A stretch of DNA of 64,000 nt from Brugia malayi (GCF_000002995.4 NW_025062475.1:5522187-5586186), one strand, 5' to 3'; positions 50,800-64,000 are shown, counted from the stretch's first letter. A program made the numbers and translations. The notes: generated by a model from the letters alone, not told the origin.

Positions 50800-51500
50800 T
50801 TATTGTTTTGCAGAAACGGAAATGAAAACGGAGTTAGAGGGAAGCAATAAATTTGTAATGAATTCCAGAACAATTTAATTTCTTCTTTGAACTGAATAAT
50901 CTTTTTTCTATGCAAATACTTCATAATTCCAATAAAATAATTTTGGCGATGAATTGAAAAGCAAATATTTTGTGAATTTTGGTCCCTGCTGTCCCTCTTT
51001 TGGTCCCTCTTTAAAGCAAAAAAAGTGAATTTGTAACTTTCACTTTATATAAATGCTTCGGAAAATATTTTTATGGTACGAATTTTATTAAATTTTCAGT
51101 AACTCTCAGATTATGAATTTTCAAAATTTTGCTACAGAAAATAATTTGAAAACGAATAAGTATGTATAGCAATCAAATTTCATTTAACTCACTGATAACT
51201 ATGTCTTCAAGGAATGTTTTCCTCTTCTTTTTTTTGCAAAGTTCTGTAAACTTTGGATGTGTTTGATAGTCGCATATTCCCCTTGTAATTAACTAATTAG
51301 GATTTGGACTTGAAAGATGTGATTTTCATTATTTTATTTGTTTATCACTCACAACCTTTTGTAATTTTCATTATGATTACATCTTCAAAGTTCTATAAAC
51401 TGATAATGTGCTTTCCCGATGATAACAGCAACATTGACTTCTAATATTTCAGAGCGAGAAGTATTATGGTATTTGAAATAGGGAATCAAATTGTGACTAA
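50800..51500. repeat. Right copy of diverged direct repeat flanking the palindrome
   Basis: Matches 41270-41812 in the same orientation in separated blocks. It includes a local tandem of TTGGTCCCTCTTT-like units at 50980-51015. Lying upstream of the minus-strand secreted-protein gene, it probably represents that gene family's promoter region. Confidence 0.8.
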
Positions 51501-53516
51501 TTGCTCAGAAGAATTCTAAACCATTCCAATTCACATTCGTTTCTTGCCTTGGTAAAATTTCCGTATTTCTTATATACAGTTAAATTAAACATTGAAATTT
51601 TGAAATATTTCAATTGTCACTCTTTTATTGAACTGTATTTAATTTTCAGAAGAGTGTACATAACAATGAAAAATTTTTTCGTAAAAAAGCATTATTGACC
51701 ATCGCATCTATCGATTATGTGACAGCACCAGGAATATGTGACAACACCAGAAAAATAATTTGTCAGCAAATTTTAAGATGTTTAAAAAAAGTAACAAGAA
51801 GTTTCGGCAAAAATTATAATTAACTTTCATGCTTTTAGTATAATTCATTACATTCAAAATTCCGAAATAGGAAAAGCTTAACTCAGAAGTATCACTTCCT
51901 GTTCGTTGTGATTAACATATGGTTAGTATGTTGTTATGATAACATATATCATAGCCGTTATCCTAAAATTCCTGTTTGTATCAGGAAATCATCTTTTTTG
52001 GTATTTTAAACTTTCTTTCTTCATTAAAACTCTTTTGTTTTTTATTTGTTTCGATTCAAGAAGTTTTCTTGATTTGTTTTTATTTTTTACTTAAAAATGG
52101 TAAAACATCGAAGTTATAAAATATCAATGAAAAAGTATTTTTTTTTATATAAAAATAAATGAAAACTTGTCAGTGTGGCTTTTTTCACCTTATCACTTTG
52201 CTCCTTCAATACATAAAACTGCTGGGGATTTTCCATGCTATCGACAAGTTTCTACTATTTTTTTTTTCGTATTTTATTTTTGTTTTTGCCTCAAAATATT
52301 TCTGAATTAGTGTTTTAAAAACACTAAGCGAAAATAATTTTTTGTGCGAATCCCTGTAAATTTAACTTCAGAAAGTCTCAAGCATTGGTTATGATTGTTT
52401 TGATTGATTCAATCAATGAGCGATCAGATGAATGATGGATCAACAATCAATTTTAAAACGATGTCTTAAATTACTTGTTTGTTCAGCACTTTTACACCAC
52501 TTCAAGTGTGATCAAAAATTATTATCATTGATCAGATTACTCCAAAAATTTTAAAGTTTGTTAAATCATAATTGGATGTTATCAAAATATACAAATAATA
52601 CTAGGCGTAATATGAATGAAAATCTCATGTGCAATAAATTTCTATAACAGTATAATAAGTCGACATATAATAATACAAATTTATGAATGGGGGGCGAATT
52701 TTGTATGCTTTTGATAAAGATAATAAAAAGCAAACAAAATTTCAAATATATCAGTGGAAATCTTGTATTTCACTTTTAGTTCAAATTTTAACAATAAACT
52801 GATGAAAAAAGAAAGCTCACTAAGACAATGAAAAAAAAAAAAAATGTCAGAATTGATTCACATTACTTGCTTCTATTTCACTAACAATTATAGTAGTGTC
52901 ACTGTAATGAAATTTCTTTCGCATCTTCGCTGAAAGTAATAATTTCCTTCAACTGAAAGATTAACGACAAAATAGCAGAAATTTCAAATATTCTAAAATT
53001 AGTTTATTAACAGTAAACACATCTTTATTCTATAAATCAAAAAAACGCGATTTTCATTATTAATTATCCTCCAAATTTCAGGCATAATGTAGAAAGATTA
53101 AAGTATTATAGTAATAATCTTCATTAGAATAATTTGAGCAGAAATTATTCACTTTCTTTTTCATACAAATACTTATAAAACCTTAATTTCAAATAAATTT
53201 TTATTCCTTTTAAAAAAAAATTTTTTTAAAATAAAACTCTTAAGAATCAACATTTCATTCCTTTACTCAATGACTATAAATATTTTCCAAATTTCTCATA
53301 TAAGATCATCATGAAGTAAATGAATGTTGAATTCATTAGCTGTTTTTTTTTTTTTTTTTGTTTTCTCATTTTGCATTGCAAAAAAAAAAGCAAAAACATT
53401 GCTGAGAAAAATCTAAAGCACAAACTTTGAGGTAAATCACTAATTATGGTAGGCGCTAATATTACTCAAGTATTTGAAAACCATACACTTTTCGATATAT
53501 AATGCTTGAATTCGAA
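51501..53516. other. Intergenic, nothing recognised
   Basis: AT-rich with several A/T runs (52830-52843, 53342-53359). No coding exon, RNA or repeat family recognised. Confidence 0.6.
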
Positions 53517-55915
53517 TCATGATAACCACGTTTTAAATAATAATTTCGAATTCTCGTAGCTCACAAATAGGCAACCAGTTGCACAGAATGCACGGATCAA
53601 TGTAATTGTTAATCCATTATATAATGTTCGTATACCTTAACAGAACAACGCGCAGTTGAATAGATCAACTTATGACTGTTACTACTACAAGAACTCCAGC
53701 TTATGACAAATATAAAATATGATTTATAAAACTACTACTATGAAAAATGATTGCAGAATTGTGACACATTTCTGGATGTAGAATTTTAAAAAGTCTACAT
53801 TCATAATATGATTTTTCTGATTTTCAAAAGAACAGTAAAGGACAGCAAAATACTAATAATGAATGAAATACCTTCATTTTTGACAATATTACGAAATATG
53901 TTAATGAACCTTCCTGAGCCAGTAACTTGCATACGAGATTTAATCACATCTACTGGATAAACAGCACTCCATAATACAACACCACCAATTCCACCGGATA
54001 GTGCTGTCCGCAAAATGCCTAGAACAATAGAAAAAAAGTTAGGAATAAAGATTAGAAGCGAGAATTAACCTAAAGAATGAAAAAAATTTAAAAAGAACGG
54101 GAAAAAATGAAAGTTAGGATTGAAGATTAGAATTGAGAATTAATCTAAAAAATGGAAGAAATTTAAAAAGAACTGTTAAAATGCTCACAAGATACAATAA
54201 CTTTTTCTCTCTATTACAAGAGATATAAACAGCACATTATAAAAGCAAACCAATTTCAGATTTCGACTTTCCCTCCGGTGTCAAATAAAGTCTGGATAAC
54301 TCATATGCACCGAAAAAGAGAAAGTACCCGACCGTTTCACGGCATAAGGTTGATAACATACCCGTATAAAATGCCTTTAAGCCATCTGTTCGATACATAT
54401 CACGACATACTGAGAATGGAGTACTAGAAACTTTGCTTAAATTAGCTGCAATGTAATTTCACTTCTTGAATAAACTTTTTTTAACGGCATAAAACAAGAG
54501 TAATATGAATATAATTACAGCTAATTTAGACCATAAATCCGAAGTTAAGAAATCACCCGAAAAATAAGATGAAACAATTTCAAAATTAAAATAGAAGCAA
54601 CATTTGAAATTATCCTAAATGAGAATAATTTCATTACCATTAAGCTATTTTATAACTAAAAACTATTTTATAACTAAAAAATAACAATTCGAAAATTTCA
54701 CACATAAATGGGACAATCCAATTTCACCATTTAATGTCTAACTTAATAAATATGTTATTGCTTGAAATTTCAGAAATATGAAAATAAGCTTCATAAATAT
54801 GAAAATTTTACTTTGCACCAAGAAATCAAATATATATTACGCGTACCTCCTTAATCCAGGAAAAGCTTCCCTCTGCGCTTGCAATTTACATTTGACAAGT
54901 TCAGTCGGACAAATAGCTACCGCTGCAAAAACGGATGCCAATGAACCAGACAAAGCATTTTCAAATGGTGTCATATCTTCCAATTTTGATCGTCCAATAC
55001 AAAATGCAACCATCTAAGAATTTAATGTTGAATTCAAAATTAAATGTTATTCAAATCCACACTGACTACATAGAAATTCTAAGATGAAGGTTAATATAGA
55101 CTCAGAATATCAAGACAAAATTAAGAGAACAATCCAATTTTATTATAAGGTTCCCTTAACCTGAACTTCGCACCCTTGCATGTCATATCTGAATTTGAAT
55201 AATAATTTACTACCATATGTATTAACTCGTAACATAAAAACGATGAAAAAATGATTAATTAACCTTTTTACAATATCCGTAAGCAGCAAAAAGAATAGCA
55301 TTTTCGGCGACATTTGCTGTTAAGGCCGGTATAGCACCTATAACACTTACAATAACCAGTAAGTATTCAAATTAAAATTCTACATTCATTTTGTAATTTA
55401 AACATATTTGGACACAGTTGAAGAGATTATACAGCTAAGGAAACAAAGCAAAGTCACAATATTGCTCTAGCCAACTTGATATTTTTTATATTTCGCTTTA
55501 GTAAAAGAGGAAAAAAAAAAAAAAAAAAAACGAACAAACCTGCGTATAATCCTCTGATGCCATCCAGACGTAAAACTGATTCAAAACACGCTATAGCTTT
55601 TGGATAAAACGTTGGAAATGTCTGCATTTTAACTTTGACAGTATCTAACGGCTGTCCAGCAGCGACATTTATAATACCACCTTCAAAAATTGTCATCCAT
55701 CATAGCAATATCGTTATTAAATATTAAATTCAATAAGAATATCGTTATTAAAAATATTAAGTATTAATAGTCTAGATGTTACTGTAGCCAACAATTTCTA
55801 ATTAGTAAACTTGAAACAAGGAGATACCTACTGTACCAGCAGCTAAATCAACAATACCGTCTTTGATATGACCAATACTATTCGAGTATGAAACGTCTAC
55901 TTCACATTTAGCCAT
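53517..55915 (-). CDS. SLC25A15: Mitochondrial ornithine carrier, SLC25A15/ORNT1 type, 7 exons, 302 aa
   Basis: Inner-membrane carrier that exchanges ornithine (and related basic amino acids) across the mitochondrial membrane. Exons on the minus strand: 55915-55828, 55680-55540, 55337-55264, 55013-54847, 54423-54251, 54018-53872, 53635-53517, all in phase. 302 residues against about 301 in vertebrate ORNT1. The three carrier repeats each show the Px[DE]xx[KR] signature: [28 protein letters not shown] and [12 protein letters not shown]. Further close matches to ORNT1 are [36 protein letters not shown] and [16 protein letters not shown]. An in-frame ATG three codons upstream (55922-55924) is an alternative start. 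The gene lies downstream of the SUMO protease gene on the same strand, but 840 bp apart, so an operon is not implied. Confidence 0.94.
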
Positions 55916-55924
55916 CCAAATCAT

Positions 55925-56754
55925 GAAATGACATATGATAAATTATAAGCTCTCTGCTTTTATATTTTGTAAATTTGCAGGAAAAAGAAACAAAAACTGA
56001 ATATGTTTATAGCTATCGCGTGCTGCTATTAGGATAGCCAACAATGCTGAATGAAAAAATGATCGTAAAAGTTTAACTTCATGATTTTCTGATGAACAAT
56101 TTACTCAATGTGAAATAAAATAATGTGACAGAACAAAAAAAGGTTTAACTTTGCAGTACAATAATATACAAAATGCTACTTAAAATTTCCTAAAAATTTA
56201 AACATTATAAGCTAAAAGAAAATATCAGTCTGTCTATTTCTTCATTAATCACTGAAATTATTTACTGTTATTGAAAAGGCATGAAAAAACAATGAGCATC
56301 TTTTTGTAAGATATTCTTTTTTTAGAAAAAAGACTTATAGAAAGATGTCCATAATGTTAGCAGTCATAATTACTCTGTTCGTATATCATCATTCAGTGCG
56401 ATTTGCAAAGTCAAATCAAAAATTTTCAAAAAGGCATCAAAAATGAATAAAATTTACAAAATGGACACCATGTTCTGTGTAAAATGTATGACAAATCATC
56501 CTTCAAAAAAGATGGAACATTTTTGATTGAAGTCATAACTTATTTTACATTTAACTGATTCACATAACGCTGAAAAATTCAGCTATCATTTTCTTTGACT
56601 ACCCTTTTTTTTTTTTTGTTTGGGAGCATTAAGCTTCGAGCTTTGGAAGTATCTATTATTCTATTATAAAAGAACATAGGTAGAACAGTGAGGTGAAGCA
56701 GCAAGGGCCAGCCGAGATACCGATCTCACTACTTTTGTATATTACAATGAAGGA
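55925..56754. other. Intergenic, carrier 5' side to ulp-1 3' side
   Basis: No gene seen. A T-rich run followed by GTTTGGGAGCATTAAGC at about 56606-56634 resembles the T-tract plus GGGAGCATCAAGC at 29588-29627. The part next to 56754 should be the 3' UTR of the SUMO protease gene. Confidence 0.6.
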
Positions 56755-59700
56755 CTATAAAAGTTTTTTTCGACATATTTCATAGACCATCCGCTCACGA
56801 AAATATGGCATGTGATCCTGACTGAAAGAGATCTGAGCACGCCGCGCTGCATATTCTGCAAATTTACATGCAAACATTCCACAATCACTACCATTCATTT
56901 GTTGTGGAATATCCTAAAATATGACTCCATTTGAGTTTATTACGTAAAAACTATTCCACAGATCTCTTTTAGCTCTATCATTCTTCCAAAATTGAACAGA
57001 AACTTCGAAAGCTTAAATTTATTCATTAGCTGTTAAAAAACTAACGTCACGATTCACAAGCTGCCAATCACTAAGGTCGAATTCTTTCCTTCTTTTGTCT
57101 AACGACTCTTCACAAAGATATTCGCTGAAACAAAACAAAGTGTTGAAAGTGAGGATAAGTTTTAGTATTCAATACCAATATAAAAATGTAACTTGGACAA
57201 CAGTACTTCAAACAATAGTTGAAACATCATTAAGTTTTATAAACAGTAGGTTATCTAAAAAGTACTAAAATACAAATTAAAGGCAGATAACCTCATAACA
57301 TCCAGGCAATAGTCATTGCTCCCACCCATTGAATCATAATAATCAATTATCCTATTTTTGAAATCAATAACCTGAAAAAACCGCAACAAATGTGTAGGCG
57401 CTAAATAATCCTCACAACATAAAACAATTTTTTCTCGGACAAAAACAATAAAATCTGAAAAATGAAGCACTTACAGCAAGACACCAATGAGCACCCAAAT
57501 GAACAGGAATCAATAATAACTCGTACGAAAAAATGTCAATTTTGCGTGTCCAACGTCTAATAGATGCATATCCCTTACTACTTAAAGTAGAATAAAAAAA
57601 TGAGTTGAACGCATACACCTAAATCAGCATGAAAGGTTAATCCATTGAAGTTAAAATCAAATATCTTAATTTTGATTCATTAATATTCAAAAATAAAAGG
57701 TAAATTGCTTAACTGCTCAATAATTTTTCAAGAAATTACGAATTCTTCAAGCAATAATTAAAAGGAATGCAAACTGCTGGAAAGTTAAACATAAAACTTT
57801 TTTGTTATTAGAAAGCATTCATTAGAAAATTATACATGAAATTATATCAGTCAAACCTAGATGAGCAGATTTTAAATTCAAACAAGATTTTGCTGATTAC
57901 TTTTACTCTAACGAATAGTCCTTACTTCTTATTATCATTATTAGTATTTCACAACAATTAATCTATGTTTCAATTATTTGTAATATTTACACATTACAGC
58001 ATAAGCTTTTAAAATATTAAACAATACTCTATAACTTCAAATTCACCTTTGGTAAATTTTCATCATTCTGTGAACGTTCACAGATGAGATTCATATAAAA
58101 ATTGATTATTTCATCGTTAAGCCAATCAAGTCCTTTCAACGTTAGCAAGTCTTTCCGTGTTATTTCATCAGATAATTTCTCACTCAACGGCAATTTTCGA
58201 TTCCAAGCACGTTCTACTATCAGTAAAGCTTCATCATCAAGTTCTATAATGATAAATCTTGAGTTTTGATGACCCACCAATAACGGCAAACTTTTTTAGA
58301 ACAGCTGGAAATTTCAGCGTTACAACTTTTCGAATTAAAATTACTAGTCTTTGCTAATAAATAAAAAATATACCCGGAAATTCATCCTTCACTTTTCGCG
58401 GACGAAAAACGTATCCGGTGAGAGTCAGTTTTTTCCTCAGCTGTTCTTCCAAACTCAATTCCTCATCCCGTCGTGCTTCTTCACTGCAAACAAATAAAAC
58501 GCATGCTGTAACATACCACTATAAATAAAAATTTTAGAATCGATAAGTCAACAAGAATTATTACATTAAACGTTTCTGAATCTTCAGTTCTTTGGCACGG
58601 CGATCCCTTAAAGCAGCCTGTTGATGATGCATTGCTAAACGATGCTTTGCCACTAATTTCGTATTTTTTTCTTTCTCCCACAAAGCTTTGAAATCATCAC
58701 GGTGCTTTGTATTTCCAATAATACAAGTTTCTTCCCTGTAATGTCATGGAATTTCAAATAAAGCAACCAGATGATAAATTACAAATCAAAATGATATGTC
58801 TTACACGCACGATAGTGGAAAAAATAAATATCTTTAAAATGCGACCTGCTTCCCTGAATGTTGTAGTTCGAATACTCACTGGCTTCGCTATCACTACTGG
58901 TTTTTTTTTCGACAACAATATTATCCGAGCTATTCGTTGCCGTGGATCCTTTTCGTGATAAATTTTCTGATGAAGTACAAACGGCATTTAATGCAGACTG
59001 GCCTCTTTGTAGTAGTTCCAGATAATTTGTTTTCTTGAATGATTGCTTCCTTAAATTAAAAAATTAATTTTTATGGAAATTTCTGAAATAATTTATAAAT
59101 TTCCATAAAACTGAAGCAAAATATACTTTTCATTATTGTAGAGAAGTGTTACTTCTGTTTTAAGGATGCCCGCTTCTTCCAGAAATTTCCTGTAATGCTC
59201 TTTGCCTTCCTTGTCGACTACCTGAAATCTCAAAAAGTTTGGATAATTACATCAATTAAAATTGAAAATATAGAGACACTGAATATTTAAATGGATATTC
59301 TGATTTAAGGGTTATTGAAATTATTGACAAGGAACAAAGTGAAATGGACCAAAACGCATATGATGAAGAGTGCAAATTACAATGCAGTAAAAAATAATAG
59401 CTTGATATCACTATTACTGATAATAATCCATGCAAGGCAGTAAATTCTTGCTTTTTCGTTTTTTATGAATAAATCTGACAAACCATAAAAATGGATGTAC
59501 TTACATTAACCTGTCCACCAAAGCGTCCTTTTATGTCAGAACCCAGATTCACCTTATATGGTGAGTAGCGACTTGATAACGTGTTCCTATAATTATTAAA
59601 ATTTGAACTACAAATCTGGAAAAGAGTAAAGTTGAAATGTTGCAGTTCCTTTTTCTTTTGTATGTTCAGATTAGAGAATTTCCAATCTAATTTTGTTTTT

Positions 59701-60659
59701 ACAAATATTAAACAAAGAACCAAAAAAGAAAAATACCTGGCTGAAGATAATGTTCGCCGACGTTCCCATTTATCCGACAAAATGCTTGAACCTAAATATC
59801 CCAATGAAAAAAAAAGAAACATCTTACTAGTATGATTAACATTATATTCTTGCTTTAATAACTCTTTCAAAACGTATTGCACAAAATGATAATAATAAAA
59901 AAATATACCGTCTGCATTAGACTCTTCTCAATTTAGCTTTAGGAAATGAATGCGAGTGAACATACAGGAATAGAAATTAGAGAACCTTCTCGTGAATGAG
60001 ATGGTGAAATCTGTTGACTTTTACTGTGCTCTGGTTGTTCTGACTGTAAATCGTACCTCAGTGAGTTATCTTTCACACTGTTTTGCCAAAAAGCATCCTC
60101 ATTGGAGGCTGAAAATATTTCATCCTACATATTTCATCCGGTTGTTCTATTTCCCAAAAATTTCACCAACAATCGAAAATTTGTTTTTCCAAATGAACAG
60201 TGCTTCAAAATCGACTTCTAATTCCTTGTGAATTCATTTATCATTAATTGGCTGTTTAATGCAAATCAAATTTTTATCCTCCCCTTTCATTCGCCTTTTA
60301 CAGCATATTTTAATTTATAGAAGTTCAATGCTCTTCTTGTTATAAATGAATAAATTAACTTTTACCCCATGTTGGTGCTGCGATAAATGCGTTTAATGAC
60401 TTCTTTTTTTCAACTGAAATTTTGCCTTTCGAATCTTTTATTTTGTCTTCCTTTTCGTTTTCCTTGTCTTCCATCTGTCCAGCGGTGCTTCCACCAGAAT
60501 ATAAATCTAAAAACCAGTGGAAACTCGAAAAACTTTTGAGAAGAAAAAGCAGATAGAAATAATGTGAATAAAAAATGTGAAAATAACCTTTTTTTGAAAT
60601 CAATGAATACAAAATAGAATCCTCTTCTTCGATAATTACTGGGTCGTCGTCGTCACCAG
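56755..60659 (-). CDS. ulp-1: SUMO-specific protease, Ulp1/SENP1-2 type, 14 exons seen, 5' end missing
   Basis: C48 cysteine protease that matures SUMO and removes it from target proteins, mainly in the nucleus. Minus-strand exons: 60659-60588, 60506-60366, 60108-59986, 59791-59737, 59586-59505, 59221-59127, 59049-58846, 58735-58565, 58483-58374, 58243-58047, 57618-57475, 57371-57292, 57124-57046, 56913-56755, about 570 codons with unbroken phase. The C-terminal catalytic domain is very close to SENP1: [20 protein letters not shown], then [11 protein letters not shown] (His), DYYDSMGG (Asp), [14 protein letters not shown] (Gln and Cys) and [19 protein letters not shown] at the end. The N-terminal half is charged and of low conservation, as usual for the family. 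The 58846 donor was chosen because the stronger-looking site at 58880 breaks the frame. The first exon with the ATG was not found upstream of 60659. Confidence 0.94.
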
Positions 60660-62682
60660 CTAAACGCAATATATATTTCTCCAAGCAAAACCAATAATAA
60701 TAAATGATGGCAATGATCGGTGTAGCACATCATCTCATGATAGTGCAGTAAGAACACCACAAAATGAACGAAAAAAAAAAATATATATCATTCACGAGAT
60801 TACTTTATTTTAGTGGTAATCCTGGCTGTCTCCTTTATATAATACATCTTTCTTTATCCAGAATTCATGTCACAATATTTTATGAAGTGAAACAACTATT
60901 TAACCAAAGTTACAAAAGTAAGTTACAGAACTAAGGACTTTCTTTCACTTTCCTGAAACTGCTGGAGCGCATTTCCTGGCACAACATATGAGTTGTCTGA
61001 AGTGAAACAATTGTCTGGTCTATTTAACCAAATTTTTTTCTAAATTTCCCACATCTTAAATGAATCAAAACATCATACTCATTAATTCATTAGTTCCTTT
61101 CTTGTTGAGTTGCTGCGCAGTGCCATTTATTGGTCCCTTACTCAAACGTCCAGAACAAGTAGCATCAGAATTTGAAGTGCATGTTTTCTCACTTGCATGT
61201 GACTTAACTGATGGTCGAAAAAGATTTGTCACTGGTGCAACAAATCTTGAGATAAAACCTACAAATTTGATGCTTCCAAGGTCTCAAAATGTCTCAAATG
61301 TCAACCAGATAATTGAGAAATGCATCAAATAATGCAGTTGTTTTCTGAAATTTCAAAGGAACTAAATGACTGTGCTATATACAAAACAAACCGAAAAAAC
61401 CAGAGTTGAGGCTTTTTTTTTTTTTCTTCGATGTAATAGTAGAAACTATTTGTTGCCTGACAGGTTCCAATCTTCTCCGTTTATTTCCATACACCGAATA
61501 TCGATATGACCGATTTTCCATTCTGATTTTAGACATCGATGCAAACTGCTAAAAAGATTTTGCAACCGAAACTCTGCACGTATAATTTAGCAAGTTTGTA
61601 ATGCCAGGCTTTAAGTATCACAACTACTGCGTTAATATAGCTCAGTGATCCAAGACGAGAAACATGTAACTCGATCTTATTTCATTCAAACCTAAGTAAG
61701 CCAATCGCCAAGTTCCAAGCAATTCGAATGATTACCTACAGTCGACAACTTCATCACTCCTTGTTTTAAAAATATAAATAAACTTAAATGAACTATGCAA
61801 TACACTTATTTCCAAGACCACTTCAAGTTTCGGATTCTCTAAAATTAATTGTAACAAATGGATGATACTCCAGTCACAGCAGACATTAATACTGTAAAGA
61901 CATCAAAACAACCGCTCTTATTTTTAGTTTTATTGAAAAGCAAAATAAAAATGGTAAAGTTTGGAAAACATCGAATTTGTAAAACACTTCTATCAGTTAC
62001 GTGAAAATGATGTGCCTGATCTATTCTTGTGAAACGTTTCATTTTTTTTCATACTCAAAATGGATGAATCTTAATGTGTTTTTTAGCAATATCATAGTTA
62101 CGAGAATGTGAAAAAAAACCCAAAATATCATCTATGTAACCATTAAGATCTTCTCGATGGTTAGTTGGTGAAGTATACTATGAAATTCGATCTCTATTTT
62201 GCCTTTTTTTTTCGGTAACGACTATAGCACGTACTTACTGATAGTTTGTTCAAGCAAAACAGCACCATAGCCAATTCCAAATTTTTTCAAAATTTACTCA
62301 ACTGGTAAGAAAATCCCTCACTAGCCACAAAGAAATATTCCGAACTAAATGTTGTTATTGCTTGTAAAGAGGACATGCACAAAACTAGAACGAACAAACA
62401 AACAAACAATGAATTACTGACAGTTTCTGAAATGTTTTGGAATTAATGACAGACCAGAGTAATGTTATTTCTCGGGTGCGATGGTCAAAAGCCAATCGAC
62501 ATTATTATTTTAACAATTCCTAAGAACGTTTCTGATGTATTTACCAAATAAATGACAGAAACAAATGAGAAAAAATTCAATCAATTAACGACTTTGAAAA
62601 ATCAACTTTTGTATTCTGACAGAATTCTGGCGAATTTTAACTAAATATATTCAAATAAACAATGCCAATTTTGAAATTCAAA
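60660..62682. other. Region between ulp-1 and prp-19
   Basis: It probably contains the missing first exon of the SUMO protease gene, but none could be fixed. The plus-strand open stretch at 61060-61332 is 90 codons of fairly balanced composition without a recognisable domain. The left copy of a 145-bp repeat lies at 62388-62531. Confidence 0.5.
62388..62531 (+). repeat. 145-bp repeat, copy 1 (3' of prp-19)
   Basis: Begins AACGAACAAACAAACAAACA and ends TTTAACAATTCCTAAGAACG. A second copy at 62979-63116 differs at only a handful of positions. Copy 1 lies past the stop codon of prp-19. Confidence 0.95.
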
Positions 62683-64000
62683 TCACTGTTGTGATGATGC
62701 ATAGATGCGTAGCGACCGATCCATACCAACCGACAAAACACTGTGTGCATCACGTCCAAATCGTACCGATGTAACGGCATCCTTATGTTCCGTTAACGTA
62801 GAAAGTACTGTCCATGGTTTAACATGTATCACTTGCACATCAGCCCCTGCTACTGCCAAATAAGTACCTGACTGATCGAAGCAAATTCCCGAAAGCTGCA
62901 AAAATTAAACAATTTCAACTCAAACACTGCTATGATGGAACATACATGCATCACGATCTATCCGTTCCAATCAGTAACGAACAAACAAACAAACAATGAA
63001 TTACTGACAGTTTCTGCAATGTTTTGGAATTAATGTCAGACCAGAGTAACGTTATTTCTCAGGTGCGATGATCAAAAGCCAATCGACATTATTATTTTAA
63101 CAATTCCTAAGAACGATTCTAGCTTTCTTCATTAACATTGATGAAAAACACTTTAATAAGTGCATCATGAGCCCATCGATAAATATGTAGGCAACTCCTA
63201 AGACTGTTTTTTTCATAAAATAATACAATAATACAAGTATACAAGAAATTGTACTACTGTTTTATTTATTTCTAAAACAAAACAACAAGCCAGTTCAGAT
63301 GGACATAATTATAATTTTGGAACAGTAGTCTAAAACATAGTGATTTTCCATTATCCTGAAATTTAAATTCGAGTACTCTTCATCTTAATTTGAATACTTT
63401 TTATCTTAAATTTCATCCCAATTCCAACATTTCTTAAATTTAATCTGAAGAGTAAAAAAAAATTTCGGTGGCAAACGAACTTACCGTATGTTTTCCTTCA
63501 TTGATTGTCATTGTTTTGAAGCTCTTTAGTTTTCGTAAATCCCATAACTTTACTTCACCATCTTCTGCCCCAGTAGCCAAATAGTAACCATTTTCAGAAA
63601 ATGCGATTGCTTTCACCATACCTTGAAAAATTATGTTCTTATTTATTTATTTCACTTAAATTCAGTCACTAACTGCTCCCCCAGTATGCACTGCTCACAT
63701 TTCTCCATAACTAACAATCCATTTTTTCTTCGCATGTTTATGCCGACCGGAATGAAAAAACAAAAAGAAAATTTAATGGTCTGAAATAAATATAGAGCAT
63801 AGTAAAATATGCGACAAAGTTCAGCATGTTATTTTTATACTGTGAAAATCTGATAAATAAAAAGTCCGTCTTTTTGAAAAATTCTTAAAAACATTAACAC
63901 AACCTCATCGTTTCAACTTAATCTAGCATAACGAATAGTGCGACAAGAAGAAACCTTGATGGCCTGGGAAATTGGCAACATTAGTTTGCTCTTTCAAATC
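62683..64000 (-). CDS. prp-19: Prp19 (pre-mRNA-processing factor 19), C-terminal WD40 part, 5' end outside window
   Basis: Prp19 is a U-box E3 ubiquitin ligase and core member of the Prp19/NineTeen spliceosome complex. Only the last WD40 repeats are in the window. Minus-strand exons: 64000-63955 (continues outside), 63621-63485, 62895-62683. Diagnostic stretches match vertebrate PRPF19: [14 protein letters not shown], then [49 protein letters not shown] and the end [14 protein letters not shown]. The U-box and coiled-coil parts must lie beyond 64000. The last exon is bracketed by two copies of a 145-bp repeat. Confidence 0.95.
62979..63116 (+). repeat. 145-bp repeat, copy 2 (in last prp-19 intron)
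   Basis: Same sequence as 62388-62531 with few substitutions (TTTCTGCAATG for TTTCTGAAATG, TCTCAGG for TCTCGGG), in direct orientation. It lies in the intron before the final prp-19 exon. Confidence 0.95.

Noticed and set aside
61060..61332. 90-codon plus-strand open frame starting after ulp-1
   Set aside because: Composition is moderately protein-like, but no domain, splice partner or conservation can be shown; left as noted sequence.
1..64000. CRISPR arrays, prophage, Wolbachia-derived inserts or bacterial operons
   Set aside because: No regularly spaced repeats, no uninterrupted bacterial-style genes and no ribosome-binding pattern; all recognised genes are intron-containing animal genes.

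Overview
The window is nuclear DNA of a parasitic-type nematode, most likely a clade III filarial worm (inference). The sequence is very AT-rich. Genes are split into many short exons joined by introns with T-rich acceptors ending TTTTCAG or TTTTTAG. The best-recognised proteins (Dachshund, Ulp1/SENP1, Prp19, ORNT1) are animal housekeeping or developmental genes. No bacterial gene, operon or CRISPR array is seen.

Layout, left to right. 1-3090: no gene seen. 3091-6852 (+): a complete nine-exon UDP-glucuronosyltransferase. 10213-12796 (+): a seven-exon PDZ-domain protein. 15791-20233 (+): the Dachshund (dac-1) homologue, eleven exons including a 26-nt micro-exon. 21383-22622: three identical tRNA-Ile(AAT) genes, the third inverted, among simple repeats. 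22623-30404: about 7.8 kb with no gene recognised. 30405-33175 (+): a calmodulin-like EF-hand protein with a probable GC-AG intron. 34808-39061 (+): an eight-exon secreted S1 serine protease.

41040-51500 is the unusual part. Two arms of about 3.75 kb (42847-46595 and 46974-50722) are near-perfect inverted copies around a 378-bp spacer, with no net length difference. Each arm carries a predicted 100-residue secreted acidic protein gene and a C2H2 zinc-finger gene whose third finger is cut by a TGA exactly where the first cysteine should be. Each arm also carries an older decayed zinc-finger copy. The palindrome is flanked by diverged direct repeats, and the left flank holds several degraded copies of the secreted-protein first exon.

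53517-64000 returns to ordinary genes, all on the minus strand: a mitochondrial ornithine carrier (SLC25A15/ORNT1 type, 302 aa), a SUMO-specific Ulp1/SENP1-type protease, and the 3' end of Prp19, whose last exon is bracketed by a repeat of about 145 bp.

Exon boundaries were chosen so that reading phase is kept across every junction and the product matches the family. Where several splice sites are possible this is stated. Nothing here rests on a database search.
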